A stretch of DNA of 64,000 nucleotides from Streptomyces sp. LHD-70 (GTDB taxonomy: Bacteria > Actinomycetota > Actinomycetes > Streptomycetales > Streptomycetaceae). Shown piece after piece: positions 28,441 through 37,700 of this stretch (its first letter is position 1; the number at the start of each line of letters is the position of its first letter). The DNA lies in contig NZ_JAVIFW010000007.1 of assembly GCF_031157275.1 (NCBI RefSeq), positions 62,001-126,000 on the forward strand, written 5' to 3'. The notes under the pieces were generated by a model, which saw only the letters and a list, made by a program, of their open reading frames with translations, searched no databases and was not told where the DNA came from. Position numbers and translations under genes: made by a program.

Positions 28441-28625
28441 ATCGGTCCTCCTTGACTCGCTCTGGACCGGGTGCCCTCCTCTGCGCGCGCCACACGCCGC
28501 CGGCCGGGCCGCGCCCGCGATGAACGGGCCGTGACGGTCCGTGGCCGATGGTGTGGATGCGGCTGACATCGGGCGACGGCACGCAAACAGTGGTGCGGGT
28601 GACGACTCGACGGGGGTGGGCAGTC

Positions 28626-30596
28626 ATGCGGTTCGGCTTGCTGGGGCCGGTCGAGGCGACGACGGACGACGGCGAGCGGATCAGCCTCGGGCACGCGAAG
28701 CGGCGGTGTGTGGCCGCGGTCCTCATCGGCGCGGCGGGACGCGCGGTGACGCCGGGGCGGCTCATCGACTGCGTATGGGGCGAGCACCCACCGGCCGCGG
28801 CACGCAATGTGTTGTACGGCTATGTCGCCCGGCTGCGGAGTGCCCTGCGGTCGGCCGAGGACGGGGCGGGCACGGTCCGCCTCGTCCGTGACGCCGACGG
28901 CTACCGGCTCACCGTGCACCCCGACCAGGTGGACGCGCACCGCTTCACCCGCCTCACCGCCGCCGCGGCCGTGGCGTTCCGGGAGGACGAGGACGTACGC
29001 GGATGCCAACTCCTGGGCGAGACACTGGAGTTGTGGCGGGGTACGCCCCTCTCGGGGATCTCCGGGGAGTGGGCCGCCGGGCAGCGCACCCAGCTCGACC
29101 GGGACCACCTCACCGCCCGACTCGACCTGGCGGAGGGCGAGTTACGCCTCGGCCGCCACCGCGCCGCCCTGTCGGCCCTGCGTGAGCTGGCGGTCGCCCA
29201 ATCCCTGGACGAGCGCGTCGTACGGCTGTTGATGACGGCCCTCTACCGCGACGAACAACCCGCGGAAGCGCTACGACAGTTCGAGGCCACCCGGCGAGGT
29301 CTCGTGGAGCACCTGGGCACCGACCCCGGCCCCGAACTGCTCACCCTGCATCAGCGGGTCCTGCGCAACGACCCGGGTCTGCTGCATCGGGGAGCCACGG
29401 CCAGGAGCCCGGAGGCCGCCCCGCGGGCGAGGGCCGGGCGATCGGCCCGGCGAGGTGGGGCGGTCGGTGGCCGTGCAGGCGCCGGTGCCGGTGGCGGTGC
29501 AGGCGCCGGTGGCGGTGGCGGTGCAGGCGCCGGTGGCGATGGCGGTGGCGGTGGCGGTGGCGGTGGCGGTGGCGGTGGCGGTGGCGGTGGCGAGGATCGG
29601 CCCGGGGTGGATCCGAGCCCCGATCAGCTGCGGTCGTTCCTCACCGTCGCCGAGGAGCGGGACGTCGACCGCGCCGCCCGGCGGCTGCGGGTTCCGGCCG
29701 CCTCGGTCACCGGGCAGCTGCGCGCGCTGGAGAGCCGGCTGCGGCTGTGCCTGACGCCCCCCGCGGGGCACGGGCCGTTCGACATCACCCCGGCGGGCCA
29801 CGCCCTGCTCCCCGAGGCGCGGGCCGTAGTGGCCTCCCTGGACCGGCTCCGCCACCTCGCCGGACACGGACACGGGCACGGGCACGGGCACGGGCACGGG
29901 CAGGGGCAGGGGCAAGCGGACCAACCCGCGGCCCTGGGCGGCGCGTTGACGCTGGGCGCGATCGGTGGCGAGGCGGCCATGCCGTACACCCACGACGTAC
30001 TCGACGAGCTGCACCGGCGCCATCCGCGGCTGACCTTCGAACTGCGCGCGCTCGGGTTCGCCGAGCAGTTCGAGGCGTTGGCGGGCGGCTCCGTGCAGGC
30101 GGCGTTCCTGCGACCGCCCCTCGCCCCCGACCTCGACGCCGTGACGCTCGCCACCGAGCCTCGCGTGGTCTGCCTGGCCGACGACGATCCGCTCTCCGGC
30201 GCCGAACGGCTCACCCTCGCCGAGCTCGCCGACCGGCCCGTGGTCGACGTACCGCCCGAAGTGCCCCGGTTCTGGTGGGACTTCTGGGCGGCGAACCCCC
30301 GGCCCGACGGGAGCCCGGCGCGATTCGGGCCCATGGTGTCCGGCGTGGAGGGGATGCTGCTCGCCGTCGCGCGCGGACAGGCCGTCGCGCTCCTGCCCGC
30401 CCCCGCCCGCCACCTCTTCCCGCGTCCGGGCGTCCGTTACGTCGACGTACCGGATCTGCCGCCGTCCACCGCCGCCCTGGCCTGGCACCGCGACCGGGCG
30501 GGCGAACCGGCCGTCACCGCGCTCGCGGAGGCGGCGCGTGCGGTACGGGCGCGGGGCGCCCGCGAACGGCACGGGGCCGCCCGCCGAGACACTTGA
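28626..30596 (+). CDS. Fusion regulator: SARP/BTAD N-terminal half joined to LysR-type HTH and substrate-binding domain; contains a TTA codon
   Basis: A 656-residue protein that joins two regulator families in one uninterrupted frame. Residues 1-95 are an OmpR-like winged helix of the SARP type (MRFGLLGPVEATTDDG, NVLYGYVARLRSAL) and about 96-250 the BTAD domain (CQLLGETLELWRGTPLSGI). A Gly/Ala linker from a hexanucleotide repeat spans about 279-324. Residues 332-392 are a LysR-type HTH (LRSFLTVAEERDVDRAARRL), then a Gly-His repeat (412-430) and a LysR substrate-binding domain to the end. Codon 173 is TTA (29142-29144), the only TTA found among the genes here, so expression probably depends on the bldA tRNA. 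ATG at 28626 starts the SARP domain; an earlier in-frame start at 28548 is possible. Confidence 0.85.
   Translation: MRFGLLGPVEATTDDGERISLGHAKRRCVAAVLIGAAGRAVTPGRLIDCVWGEHPPAAARNVLYGYVARLRSALRSAEDGAGTVRLVRDADGYRLTVHPDQVDAHRFTRLTAAAAVAFREDEDVRGCQLLGETLELWRGTPLSGISGEWAAGQRTQLDRDHLTARLDLAEGELRLGRHRAALSALRELAVAQSLDERVVRLLMTALYRDEQPAEALRQFEATRRGLVEHLGTDPGPELLTLHQRVLRNDPGLLHRGATARSPEAAPRARAGRSARRGGAVGGRAGAGAGGGAGAGGGGGAGAGGDGGGGGGGGGGGGGGGGGEDRPGVDPSPDQLRSFLTVAEERDVDRAARRLRVPAASVTGQLRALESRLRLCLTPPAGHGPFDITPAGHALLPEARAVVASLDRLRHLAGHGHGHGHGHGHGQGQGQADQPAALGGALTLGAIGGEAAMPYTHDVLDELHRRHPRLTFELRALGFAEQFEALAGGSVQAAFLRPPLAPDLDAVTLATEPRVVCLADDDPLSGAERLTLAELADRPVVDVPPEVPRFWWDFWAANPRPDGSPARFGPMVSGVEGMLLAVARGQAVALLPAPARHLFPRPGVRYVDVPDLPPSTAALAWHRDRAGEPAVTALAEAARAVRARGARERHGAARRDT
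29461..29596. repeat. In-frame GGTGGC-type repeat coding the Gly/Ala linker
   Basis: Repeated GGTGGCGGTGCAGGCGCC-like units decay into a pure GGTGGC run of several copies near 29545-29593. It encodes a glycine-rich linker between the BTAD and LysR parts. All units are multiples of three, so length changes keep the frame. Confidence 0.85.
29862..29914. repeat. GGGCAC repeat coding Gly-His
   Basis: Tandem GGACAC/GGGCAC hexamers, followed by GGGCAG, encode GHGHGH then GQGQGQ between the LysR helix-turn-helix and its ligand domain. A histidine run of this kind could bind metal, but it may simply be a flexible expansion. Confidence 0.85.
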
Positions 30597-30635
30597 GCCT
30601 CCGCACCCGGGCGCACATCTCGGACCGCGCGGCCC

Positions 30636-31214
30636 TCAGGACCTGCGCCCCTCCCCCAGGGCCACCGCAAGAACCAGTGCCGCGCTCGCCGCGCACCGCA
30701 GCCGCCCGTCGCGGACCGCCGACACGGCCTCGGCCAGGGGTACGTGATGGATCTTCAGGTCCGCCTCGACGGGTTCCGGCGCCGCCGGGTACGGGTCCGG
30801 GTCGACCGTGCTCCACAGGTGCACGCGGGCCGGGGTGGCGCCGGGCAGGGGATGCAGCGTGCCGAGGTCGGTCCAGTGGCCGTCGCGGTAGCCGGTCTCT
30901 TCGGCGAGTTCACGGCGGGCGGCTGTGGCGGGGTCGCCGTCCGCCGGGTCGACGGAGCCGCCCGGCAGCTGCCACATCACGCCGGTCAGGTAGTGGTGCT
31001 GTTCGCAGACGAGGAGCGCCCCGTCGACCAGGGCGGCCACCCGCACCTGGTCGGGGACGCGCACCCAGTTGTACGGGCCGGTGCTGCCGTCAGGGAACGT
31101 GACCTCGTCGCGGTACGCGGTGAGGCGGGGCGTCGCGTACAGGGGTGTGCGGCGGTGGCGGGCCCAGGGGCCGAGGCCGGCCGCGTCCGGAGTGGTGGCT
31201 TCCTGTTCGTCCAT
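30636..31214 (-). CDS. Nudix hydrolase, ADP-ribose pyrophosphatase-like
   Basis: A 192-residue pyrophosphohydrolase. The Nudix box is complete: GGSVDPADG-(5)-RRELAEETGY near residues 93-115, with the metal-binding RExxEE glutamates. The flanking strands (VAALVDGALLVCEQHHY, MWQLPGGSVD) resemble ADP-sugar pyrophosphatases rather than MutT, but the substrate is unproven. ATG at 31214. It is convergent with the fusion regulator (39 bp between) and divergent from the sugar-acid operon. Confidence 0.85.
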   Translation of the reverse strand: MDEQEATTPDAAGLGPWARHRRTPLYATPRLTAYRDEVTFPDGSTGPYNWVRVPDQVRVAALVDGALLVCEQHHYLTGVMWQLPGGSVDPADGDPATAARRELAEETGYRDGHWTDLGTLHPLPGATPARVHLWSTVDPDPYPAAPEPVEADLKIHHVPLAEAVSAVRDGRLRCAASAALVLAVALGEGRRS

Positions 31215-31311
31215 GGGTGAAGTCCTGCCCAGGACGGGCCGGTTCGAAGTCCGCGCGAGCCGGACCCCGCAATGTGACCGGCATCACAGTTCCATTAGAC
31301 GCTGTCCGCAG

Positions 31312-31324
31312 GTCATCATATGAC
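31312..31324. promoter_or_regulatory. Short palindrome, candidate FadR/GntR operator of the sugar-acid operon
   Basis: GTCAT-CAT-ATGAC is a perfect 13-bp inverted repeat in the 215-bp region before ltnD. A possible -35 TTAGAC (31295-31300) would put the -10 on top of the palindrome, as expected for a repressor site. FCD-type GntR proteins bind short dyads of this size, and such a gene (37701) closes the operon. No second copy was found to confirm it. Confidence 0.4.
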
Positions 31325-31429
31325 GCGATCGCCGCACGGAATCAGGACCGGAGCGCCGCTCCCAGGGCCGCATCGAGCACCAGCCCTCGGCGGACCGCAC
31401 CGGACTGCACTGCGAAACGAGGATGTTTC

Positions 31430-32389
31430 ATGAACGACCAGGTCAGGCAGGCGCCGCCCCGCGTGGGTGTGGTGGGCCTCGGGGCCATGGGGCTCGGGAT
31501 GGCCCGCAGCCTGCGCAGCGCGGGCTTCGACGTCGGCGTCCACGATCTGCGCCCCGAGGTCGCCGCCGCCTTCGCCGAGGACGGCGGTACGGCCTACGCC
31601 TCGGCCGCCGAGCTGGCGGCCGAGGTCGACGTCCTCGTCGGCGTCGTGGTCAACGCGGCACAGGTCGAGGCGGTCCTGTTCGGCGCGGGCGAGGTCCGCG
31701 GTGCGGCCGAATCCCTGCGCCCCGGTTCCGTGTACGTGATGTGCTCCACCGCCGACCCGAACTGGTCGGCGCGGCTGGAGAAGCGGCTCGCCGAGCGGGA
31801 CGTGCTCTACCTGGACGCCCCGATCTCGGGCGGCGCCGCCAAGGCCGCGAGCGGCGAGCTGACGATGATGACCTCGGGCTCCCCCGCCGCGTACGCCCTC
31901 GCCGACCCGGTGCTCGAAGCGATGAGCGGCACCGTCTACCGCCTGGGCGACGAGGCGGGCACCGGCTCCAAGGTAAAGATCGTCAACCAGCTGCTCGCGG
32001 GGGTGCACATCGCCGCGGCCGCCGAGGCGATGGCTCTCGGCATCAAGGCCGGGGTGCCCGCCGAGGCGCTGTACGAGGTGATCACGCACAGCGCGGGCAA
32101 CTCGTGGATGTTCGAGAACCGGATGGCGCACGTCCTGGCCGGGGACTACACGCCGCTGTCGGCGGTCGACATCTTCGTCAAGGACCTCGGGCTCGTGCTC
32201 GACGCGGCCCGCCCGGAGAAGTTCCCGCTGCCGCTCGCGGCCACCGCGCACCAGATGTTCCTCCAGGCCTCCGCGTCCGGTCTCGGCGGCGAGGACGACA
32301 GCGCGGTGATCAAGACGTTCCCGGGGATCGAGCTGCCCGGCCGGAGCGACGTCGAGCGGCCCGAGCGCCGGCAGGCGGAGGAGAACTGA
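31430..32389 (+). CDS. ltnD: L-threonate dehydrogenase-like NAD-dependent oxidoreductase
   Basis: A 319-residue beta-hydroxyacid dehydrogenase that should oxidise L-threonate at C2 to 2-oxo-tetronate. The Rossmann motif GVVGLGAMGLGMARSL is at 12-27; the substrate-loop pattern DAPISGGAAKAASG, catalytic Lys in GSKVKIVNQLLAG and the helical C-terminal domain are typical. Family members also act on 3-hydroxyisobutyrate or glycerate, but the neighbours (OtnK, OtnC, OtnI and DenD homologues) point to the L-threonate/D-erythronate route described by Zhang and co-workers (2016). ATG at 31430 follows GAGGA; first gene of the operon. Confidence 0.82.
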   Translation: MNDQVRQAPPRVGVVGLGAMGLGMARSLRSAGFDVGVHDLRPEVAAAFAEDGGTAYASAAELAAEVDVLVGVVVNAAQVEAVLFGAGEVRGAAESLRPGSVYVMCSTADPNWSARLEKRLAERDVLYLDAPISGGAAKAASGELTMMTSGSPAAYALADPVLEAMSGTVYRLGDEAGTGSKVKIVNQLLAGVHIAAAAEAMALGIKAGVPAEALYEVITHSAGNSWMFENRMAHVLAGDYTPLSAVDIFVKDLGLVLDAARPEKFPLPLAATAHQMFLQASASGLGGEDDSAVIKTFPGIELPGRSDVERPERRQAEEN

Positions 32390-32391
32390 CC

Positions 32392-33678
32392 ATGACGATC
32401 CGACTCGGCTGCATCGCCGACGACTTCACCGGCGCCACCGACCTCGCCAACAACCTCGTACGCGCGGGCATGCGCGTCGTCCAGCTGATCGACGTACCCG
32501 CGCCCGGCACCCCGGGGCCAATCGACGCGGATGCCGTCGTCATCGCCCTCAAGTCGCGGACCACGCCCGCCGAAGAGGCCGTCGAGGTCTCGCTGCGAGC
32601 CCTCGACTGGCTGCGCTCGGCGGGTGCGGAGCAGATCTACTTCAAGTACTGCTCCACCTTCGACTCGACCCGGGACGGCAACATCGGCCCCGTCACCGAG
32701 GCCCTGATGGACGCCCTCGGCACCGACTTCACGGTGGCCACACCGGCATTCCCGGACAACGGGCGGACCGTGTTCAAGGGCCATCTCTTCGTCGGGGACG
32801 TCCTGTTGAGCGACAGCGGCATGCGCCACCACCCGCTGACGCCGATGACGGACTCCAACCTGGTGTCGGTCCTTCAGTCGCAGTCCGCGCGCCCGGTGGG
32901 TCTGATCGACCACAACGCCGTCGCGGCCGGTCCGGACGAAGTCCTCGACCGTATCGAGGAGTTGCGCAAGGAGGGGTTCGGCGCCGCCATCGTCGACGCC
33001 GTCTCCAACGACGACCTCGTACGGCTCGGCGCGGCCGTAAAGGACCTCCCGCTGGTGACCGCCGGTTCGGGGCTCGCCATCGGCCTTCCCGCCAACTGGG
33101 GCTTCGAGCCGTCCCGCGCCGCCGCCGGGCTCCCTGAGGCCGCAGGCCTCCAGGCGGTCGTCTCCGGTTCGGTGTCCACCGCGACCAACGGTCAGGTGCG
33201 GGAGTTCCTCAGCACCGGCCGGCCCGCGTTCAGCGTGGACCCGCTGCGGATCGCCGAGGGCGCGGACGTCGCCGCCGAGGCCCTGGCCTTCGCCGCCGAG
33301 CACCTCGCCGACGGGCCGGTGCTCGTCTACTCCACCGAGACGCCGGACACCGTCAAGAGCGTGCAGGGCAGGCTCGGGGCCGCCGAGGCCGGTGAGCTCG
33401 TCGAGCAGACCCTGGCCCGCGTGGCGCGGGGCCTGGTGGACCTGGGCGTACGGCAGCTGGCCGTGGCCGGCGGCGAGACCTCCGGCGCGGTCGTCCAGGC
33501 ACTCGGCCTCACCGGCCTGCGCATCGGGCCGCAGATCGACCCGGGCGTGCCGTGGTGCGCGGCGGCGCTGCCCGGCGGGGACACCCTTCACATCACCCTG
33601 AAGTCGGGCAACTTCGGCGGCCCCGGCTTCTTCCACGAAGCCTTCGCCCGGCTCGCGGCCTCCGGGGAGCCCGCATGA
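32392..33678 (+). CDS. otnK: 3-oxo-tetronate kinase
   Basis: A 428-residue member of the four-carbon acid sugar kinase family (DUF1537), which phosphorylates 3-oxo-tetronate with ATP. The N-terminal substrate domain starts IRLGCIADDFTGATDLANNL, with CSTFDSTRDGNIGPV. The C-terminal nucleotide domain has QAVVSGSVSTATNGQV and GGETSGAVVQALGL, ending LKSGNFGGPGFF. ATG at 32392 is two bases after the ltnD stop, with GGAGGAG as ribosome site. It overlaps otnC by four bases. Confidence 0.9.
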   Translation: MTIRLGCIADDFTGATDLANNLVRAGMRVVQLIDVPAPGTPGPIDADAVVIALKSRTTPAEEAVEVSLRALDWLRSAGAEQIYFKYCSTFDSTRDGNIGPVTEALMDALGTDFTVATPAFPDNGRTVFKGHLFVGDVLLSDSGMRHHPLTPMTDSNLVSVLQSQSARPVGLIDHNAVAAGPDEVLDRIEELRKEGFGAAIVDAVSNDDLVRLGAAVKDLPLVTAGSGLAIGLPANWGFEPSRAAAGLPEAAGLQAVVSGSVSTATNGQVREFLSTGRPAFSVDPLRIAEGADVAAEALAFAAEHLADGPVLVYSTETPDTVKSVQGRLGAAEAGELVEQTLARVARGLVDLGVRQLAVAGGETSGAVVQALGLTGLRIGPQIDPGVPWCAAALPGGDTLHITLKSGNFGGPGFFHEAFARLAASGEPA

Positions 33679-34349
33679 CCCTCCCCTCCGAGCAGGCCGT
33701 GGACGCGGCCCGCGCCGAGATCGTCCGCGTCGGCACCAGCCTCTTCGCGCGCGGGTACGTGCACGCCAGCGCCGGCAACATCAGCGCCAGGCTCGACGAC
33801 GCGCACCTGATCACGCCCACCGACGCCGCCCTCGGCTTCCTCGCGCCGGAGCACCTCGCCCTGGTCGACGCCGACGGCACCCAGGTCGCGGGCGACCGGG
33901 CCAGCAAGACGCTCACGCTGCACCGGCGGATCTACGAGGCCGACCCCGCGGCCCGGTTCGTGATCCACACCCACTCCACGCACCTCGTCGCGCTGACCCT
34001 GGCCGGCGTGTGGACCCAGGACGACGTGCTCCCCCCGATCACGCCGTACTACGTCATGAAGGTCGGGCACGTCCCGCTCGTCCCGTACCACCGGCCCGGC
34101 GATCCCCGCGTGGCCGACCTGGTCGCCGGGCACATCGCCCGGCGGGCCGCCGACTCCACCCCGGTCAGGGCCGTGCTGCTCGACCGGCTCGGCCCGGTCG
34201 TCTGGGGCCCCGATGCCGCGTCCGCGCTCGCCGTGCTCGAAGAGCTGGAGGAGACCGCGCGCCTCTGGCTCCTCACCGACCGCCGCCCCGAGCCCCTCCC
34301 CGTCCCCGCACTCGACGAACTGAAGGCCACGTTCGGCGCCTCCTGGTGA
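33675..34349 (+). CDS. otnC: 3-oxo-tetronate 4-phosphate decarboxylase, class II aldolase family
   Basis: A 224-residue zinc enzyme of the aldolase class II/adducin fold. It should decarboxylate 3-dehydro-tetronate 4-phosphate to dihydroxyacetone phosphate, the last step of the route. Seen: GNISARL near 33-39 (phosphate binding), the acid residue region ALVDADGTQVAGDRASKT, and the zinc histidines in IHTHSTHL near 98-105 plus a third His further on. The ATG overlaps the otnK stop. Confidence 0.88.
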   Translation: MTLPSEQAVDAARAEIVRVGTSLFARGYVHASAGNISARLDDAHLITPTDAALGFLAPEHLALVDADGTQVAGDRASKTLTLHRRIYEADPAARFVIHTHSTHLVALTLAGVWTQDDVLPPITPYYVMKVGHVPLVPYHRPGDPRVADLVAGHIARRAADSTPVRAVLLDRLGPVVWGPDAASALAVLEELEETARLWLLTDRRPEPLPVPALDELKATFGASW

Positions 34350-34457
34350 CCGCCGGACCCGTCCCCGCACCACCGCTCGTCCCCGCACCACCGGTCCCCC
34401 CGTACGACCGTTCATCTTCCTGCCCGAGAATCCCCTGAGCCGCAGATAGGATTCCGC

Positions 34458-35762
34458 ATGTCCACGTCCACCACGACGGCCGAGGCCCCCGACCTCGCCC
34501 GTGAGAACGCCGTGTTCCGCAAGGTCGTTCTCCGCATCGTCCCCTTCCTGGTCCTCTGCTACGCCTTCTCGTACCTGGACCGCGTCAACGTCGGCTTCGC
34601 CAAGCTGCAGATGTCCGACGACCTCGGCCTCAGCGAGGCGGCGTACGGGCTCGGCGCGGGGCTCTTCTTCATCGGCTACTTCCTCTTCGAAGTGCCGTCG
34701 AACCTGATGCTGCAGCGCATCGGCGCCCGCACCTGGATCGCCCGGATCATGATCACCTGGGGTCTGGTCTCGGGTGCGTTCTCGCTGGTCACCAACGAGA
34801 CGATGTTCTACGTGCTCCGCTTCCTCCTCGGAGCCGCAGAGGCCGGGTTCTACCCGGGCGTGATCCTCTACTGCACGTACTGGTTCCCGTCGCACCGCCG
34901 GGCCCGCGTCATCGCGATGTTCATGTCGGCGATCCCCGTGGCCGGTATCTTCGGCAACCCGCTCTCCGGCTGGATCATGGACTCCTTCCACGGGAAGAAC
35001 GGCTGGCAGGGCTGGCAGTGGATGTTCCTGCTCGAAGCCATCCCGGCGATCCTGATCGGTGTGGCCTGCCTCTTCTACCTCGACAACGGGGTGCGTGGCG
35101 CCAAGTGGCTCTCCGACGACGAGAAGGACATCGTCGAGGCGGCCCTCGCCAAGGACACCGCGCACCAGAAGCACGGCAGCACCTGGGACGGCTTCCGCGA
35201 CCCGAAGGTGTGGCTGATGTGCCTCATCTACTTCTGCTTCGTGATGGGCCAGTACGCGCTGACGTTCTGGATGCCGACCTTCGTCAAGTCGACCGGCATC
35301 GACGACACCCTCACCATCGGCGTGCTCAGCGCCGTGCCGTTCCTCGCCGCGCTCATCGCGATGAACCTCTTCGGCCGCTCCGCCGACAAGCGCCGCGAGC
35401 GCCGCTGGCACCTGGTGGTACCCAGCCTCATGGGCGCCGTCGGCTTCTCCCTGGCCGCGGGCTGGAGCGGCTCGACCACGCTCTCCCTCATCGCCCTGTC
35501 CTTCGCCGCCGCCGGTGTGCTGACCTGCGCCCCGCTGTTCTGGTCGCTGCCCACCGCATTCCTCGGCGGCACCGCTGCCGCCGCCGGTCTCGCCGTGATC
35601 AACTCGGTGGGCAACCTGGCGGGCTTCGTCAGCCCGTTCATGATCGGCGAGCTGAAGGACGCCACCGGGTCGGCCGAGATCCCGATGTACGTCCTGGCCC
35701 TGAGCCTCATCATCGGCGCCGCCGCGGTCCTCACCACCAAGAAGCACGTCGTGAACCGATGA
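34458..35762 (+). CDS. MFS transporter, anion:cation symporter type; likely sugar-acid importer
   Basis: A 434-residue permease with 12 predicted helices. The first loop motif [14 protein letters not shown] and the helix [20 protein letters not shown] are characteristic of the ACS branch (tartrate, hexuronate and aldonate importers). Within this operon the natural cargo is threonate or erythronate. It starts 108 bp after otnC; that gap holds a doubled CGTCCCCGCACCACC and no clear promoter. Confidence 0.88.
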   Translation: MSTSTTTAEAPDLARENAVFRKVVLRIVPFLVLCYAFSYLDRVNVGFAKLQMSDDLGLSEAAYGLGAGLFFIGYFLFEVPSNLMLQRIGARTWIARIMITWGLVSGAFSLVTNETMFYVLRFLLGAAEAGFYPGVILYCTYWFPSHRRARVIAMFMSAIPVAGIFGNPLSGWIMDSFHGKNGWQGWQWMFLLEAIPAILIGVACLFYLDNGVRGAKWLSDDEKDIVEAALAKDTAHQKHGSTWDGFRDPKVWLMCLIYFCFVMGQYALTFWMPTFVKSTGIDDTLTIGVLSAVPFLAALIAMNLFGRSADKRRERRWHLVVPSLMGAVGFSLAAGWSGSTTLSLIALSFAAAGVLTCAPLFWSLPTAFLGGTAAAAGLAVINSVGNLAGFVSPFMIGELKDATGSAEIPMYVLALSLIIGAAAVLTTKKHVVNR

Positions 35763-35815
35763 CCGGTACCGGGTTCAGGCCCGGGTCCGCTTCCGTTCCG
35801 AGCACAGGAGCAGCC

Positions 35816-36646
35816 ATGCCGAGGTTCGCCGCGAACCTGTCCATGATGTACACCGAACACCCCTTCCTCGACCGCTTCGCCGCAGCCGCAGCCGACGGCT
35901 TCGAAGGCGTCGAGTACCTCTTCCCGTACGACCACGACCCGGCCGAACTGCGCCGCCTGCTCGACCGGCACGGCCTGCGCCAGGTGCTGTTCAACGCGCC
36001 GCCCGGCGACTGGGACGCGGGCGAGCGCGGCCTCGCGTCACTGCCGGGCCGCGAGGCCGAACTGCGCGCCGGGATCGACCGGGCCCTGGAGTACGCGTCC
36101 GCGCTCGGCTGCCGGCAGGTGCACGTGATGGCCGGACTCGTCCCGCGGGACGCGACGCCCGAACAGCGCGCCGCGCACCGCGAGACCTACGTGGCCAACC
36201 TGACCCGGGCCGCCGCGCAGGCCGCCGCGGCGGGCGTGGACCTGCTGATCGAGCCCATCAACACCCGTGACATGCCGGGCTACTTCCTGAACCGGCAGGC
36301 CGACGCACACGCCGTCGTACGGGAGGTGGGCGCGCCCAACCTGAAGGTGCAGCTGGACCTGTACCACTGCCAGATCGTCGAGGGCGACCTGACGGCGACG
36401 CTGCGCCGGGACCTGCCCACGGGCCGCGTCGCCCATCTGCAGATCGCGGGCGTGCCCGACCGCCACGAACCGGACGACGCGAACGAGCTGAACTTCCGTC
36501 AACTGCTCGCCGTAGCCGACGAGTTGGGCTTCGACGGGTGGGTCGGCTGCGAGTACCGCCCGCGGGCCGGCACGAGCGAGGGGCTCGGCTGGATCAAGGA
36601 CCACGAGGGCGCACAGCACGTGAACAACCGAGGAGCACAGGCATGA
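35816..36646 (+). CDS. otnI: 2-oxo-tetronate isomerase, hydroxypyruvate isomerase-like
   Basis: A 276-residue TIM-barrel isomerase (AP endonuclease 2/Hyi family) that should convert 2-oxo-tetronate to 3-oxo-tetronate, linking the dehydrogenases to OtnK. Metal-ligand acids are visible in [26 protein letters not shown] and [12 protein letters not shown] at 35816 follows CAGGAG and begins [12 protein letters not shown], as in the family; an ATG at 35759 overlapping the transporter stop is possible but adds an unconserved 19 residues. Confidence 0.88.
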   Translation: MPRFAANLSMMYTEHPFLDRFAAAAADGFEGVEYLFPYDHDPAELRRLLDRHGLRQVLFNAPPGDWDAGERGLASLPGREAELRAGIDRALEYASALGCRQVHVMAGLVPRDATPEQRAAHRETYVANLTRAAAQAAAAGVDLLIEPINTRDMPGYFLNRQADAHAVVREVGAPNLKVQLDLYHCQIVEGDLTATLRRDLPTGRVAHLQIAGVPDRHEPDDANELNFRQLLAVADELGFDGWVGCEYRPRAGTSEGLGWIKDHEGAQHVNNRGAQA

Positions 36647-37683
36647 GGATCGTCATCACCGGGGGGTTCGGCTTCCTGGGACACAAGGTCGCCGAGGCCC
36701 TGCTGCGGCGCCGCACCCTGGGCGGGGCGCCCGTCGAACGGCTCGTGCTCGCCGACCGGTTCGTGCCCGAGGACTCCCCGCTTCTGGCCGATCCCCTGGT
36801 GCGGGCGGTCCGCGGTGACCTGGTCGAACGGCTCGACGAGGTCTTCGCGGAGCCCGTCGACGTCCTGATCCACCTGGCGTCCGCGGTCTCCGCCGAGTGC
36901 GAGGCCGACTTCGACCTCGGCATGGGCGCCAACCTGGACACCACGCGGGCCCTCCTGGAGGCCGCCCGCGCCCAGGCCGCCGCGGGCGGTCCGCTGCCCC
37001 GGATCGTGTTCTCGTCCAGTGTCGCGGTGTACGGATCGGACGCCGCGCTGCCGCTGCCGCCCGTGGTGAGCGAGTCGACGCTGCCCACGCCGCGCTCCAG
37101 CTACGGCGTGCAGAAGCGGATCTGCGAGCAGCTCGTCGCCGAGTACACCCGCCGCGGTTTCCTCGACGGGCGCGTGGCCCGCCTCATGACGGTGTCCGTA
37201 CGCCCGGGCAAGCCGAACGCGGCCGCCTCCGGCTTCCTGTCCGGCATTGTCCGCGAGCCGCTCGCCGGGCTTGAGGCGGTCTGCCCGGTCAGCCCGGACC
37301 TGCGGGTCGCCCTGGCCTCGCCGCGGCGCACCGTCGAGGGGATCCTGCGGATCGCCGAGGCGGAGCGCGGCAGCGGTCCCGGCCAGCTGGACGGGGAGCT
37401 TCCGGTGAACCTGCCGGCGCTCACCGTCACGGTCGCCGAGATGCTTGCGACGCTGCGCCGGGTCGCCGGTGACGCGGTCGCGGACCTGGTGACCGTCGAG
37501 CCGGACCCGGCCGTCGAGGCGATCGTCGGCTCCTGGCCCGCCGTCTTCGACAACGCGCGGGCGGCGGGGCTCGGCCTCACGCCCGACGCCGATTTCGAGG
37601 CGGTCGTACGGGCGTACGTCGAGGACCACCCGGAGGCCGTGACCGCCGGTGCACCGGCCGCCGCCGGGGCGGTCGAGGGCTGA
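36643..37683 (+). CDS. denD: D-erythronate dehydrogenase, NAD-dependent epimerase/dehydratase fold
   Basis: A 346-residue extended SDR expected to oxidise D-erythronate to 2-oxo-tetronate, giving the operon a second entry. The NAD motif is [16 protein letters not shown] at the N-terminus; [10 protein letters not shown] and the catalytic Tyr/Lys in [11 protein letters not shown] follow. The [15 protein letters not shown] segment is characteristic of DenD. Start overlaps otnI by four bases with GAGGAGC upstream. Confidence 0.87.
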   Translation: MRIVITGGFGFLGHKVAEALLRRRTLGGAPVERLVLADRFVPEDSPLLADPLVRAVRGDLVERLDEVFAEPVDVLIHLASAVSAECEADFDLGMGANLDTTRALLEAARAQAAAGGPLPRIVFSSSVAVYGSDAALPLPPVVSESTLPTPRSSYGVQKRICEQLVAEYTRRGFLDGRVARLMTVSVRPGKPNAAASGFLSGIVREPLAGLEAVCPVSPDLRVALASPRRTVEGILRIAEAERGSGPGQLDGELPVNLPALTVTVAEMLATLRRVAGDAVADLVTVEPDPAVEAIVGSWPAVFDNARAAGLGLTPDADFEAVVRAYVEDHPEAVTAGAPAAAGAVEG

Positions 37684-37700
37684 CGGATAGACTGGCACGC

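Noticed and set aside
31228..31250. A T-arm-like stretch (CCGGTTCGAAGTCC) that looks like part of a tRNA.
   Set aside because: No matching acceptor stem, D-arm or anticodon arm could be built around it on either strand.
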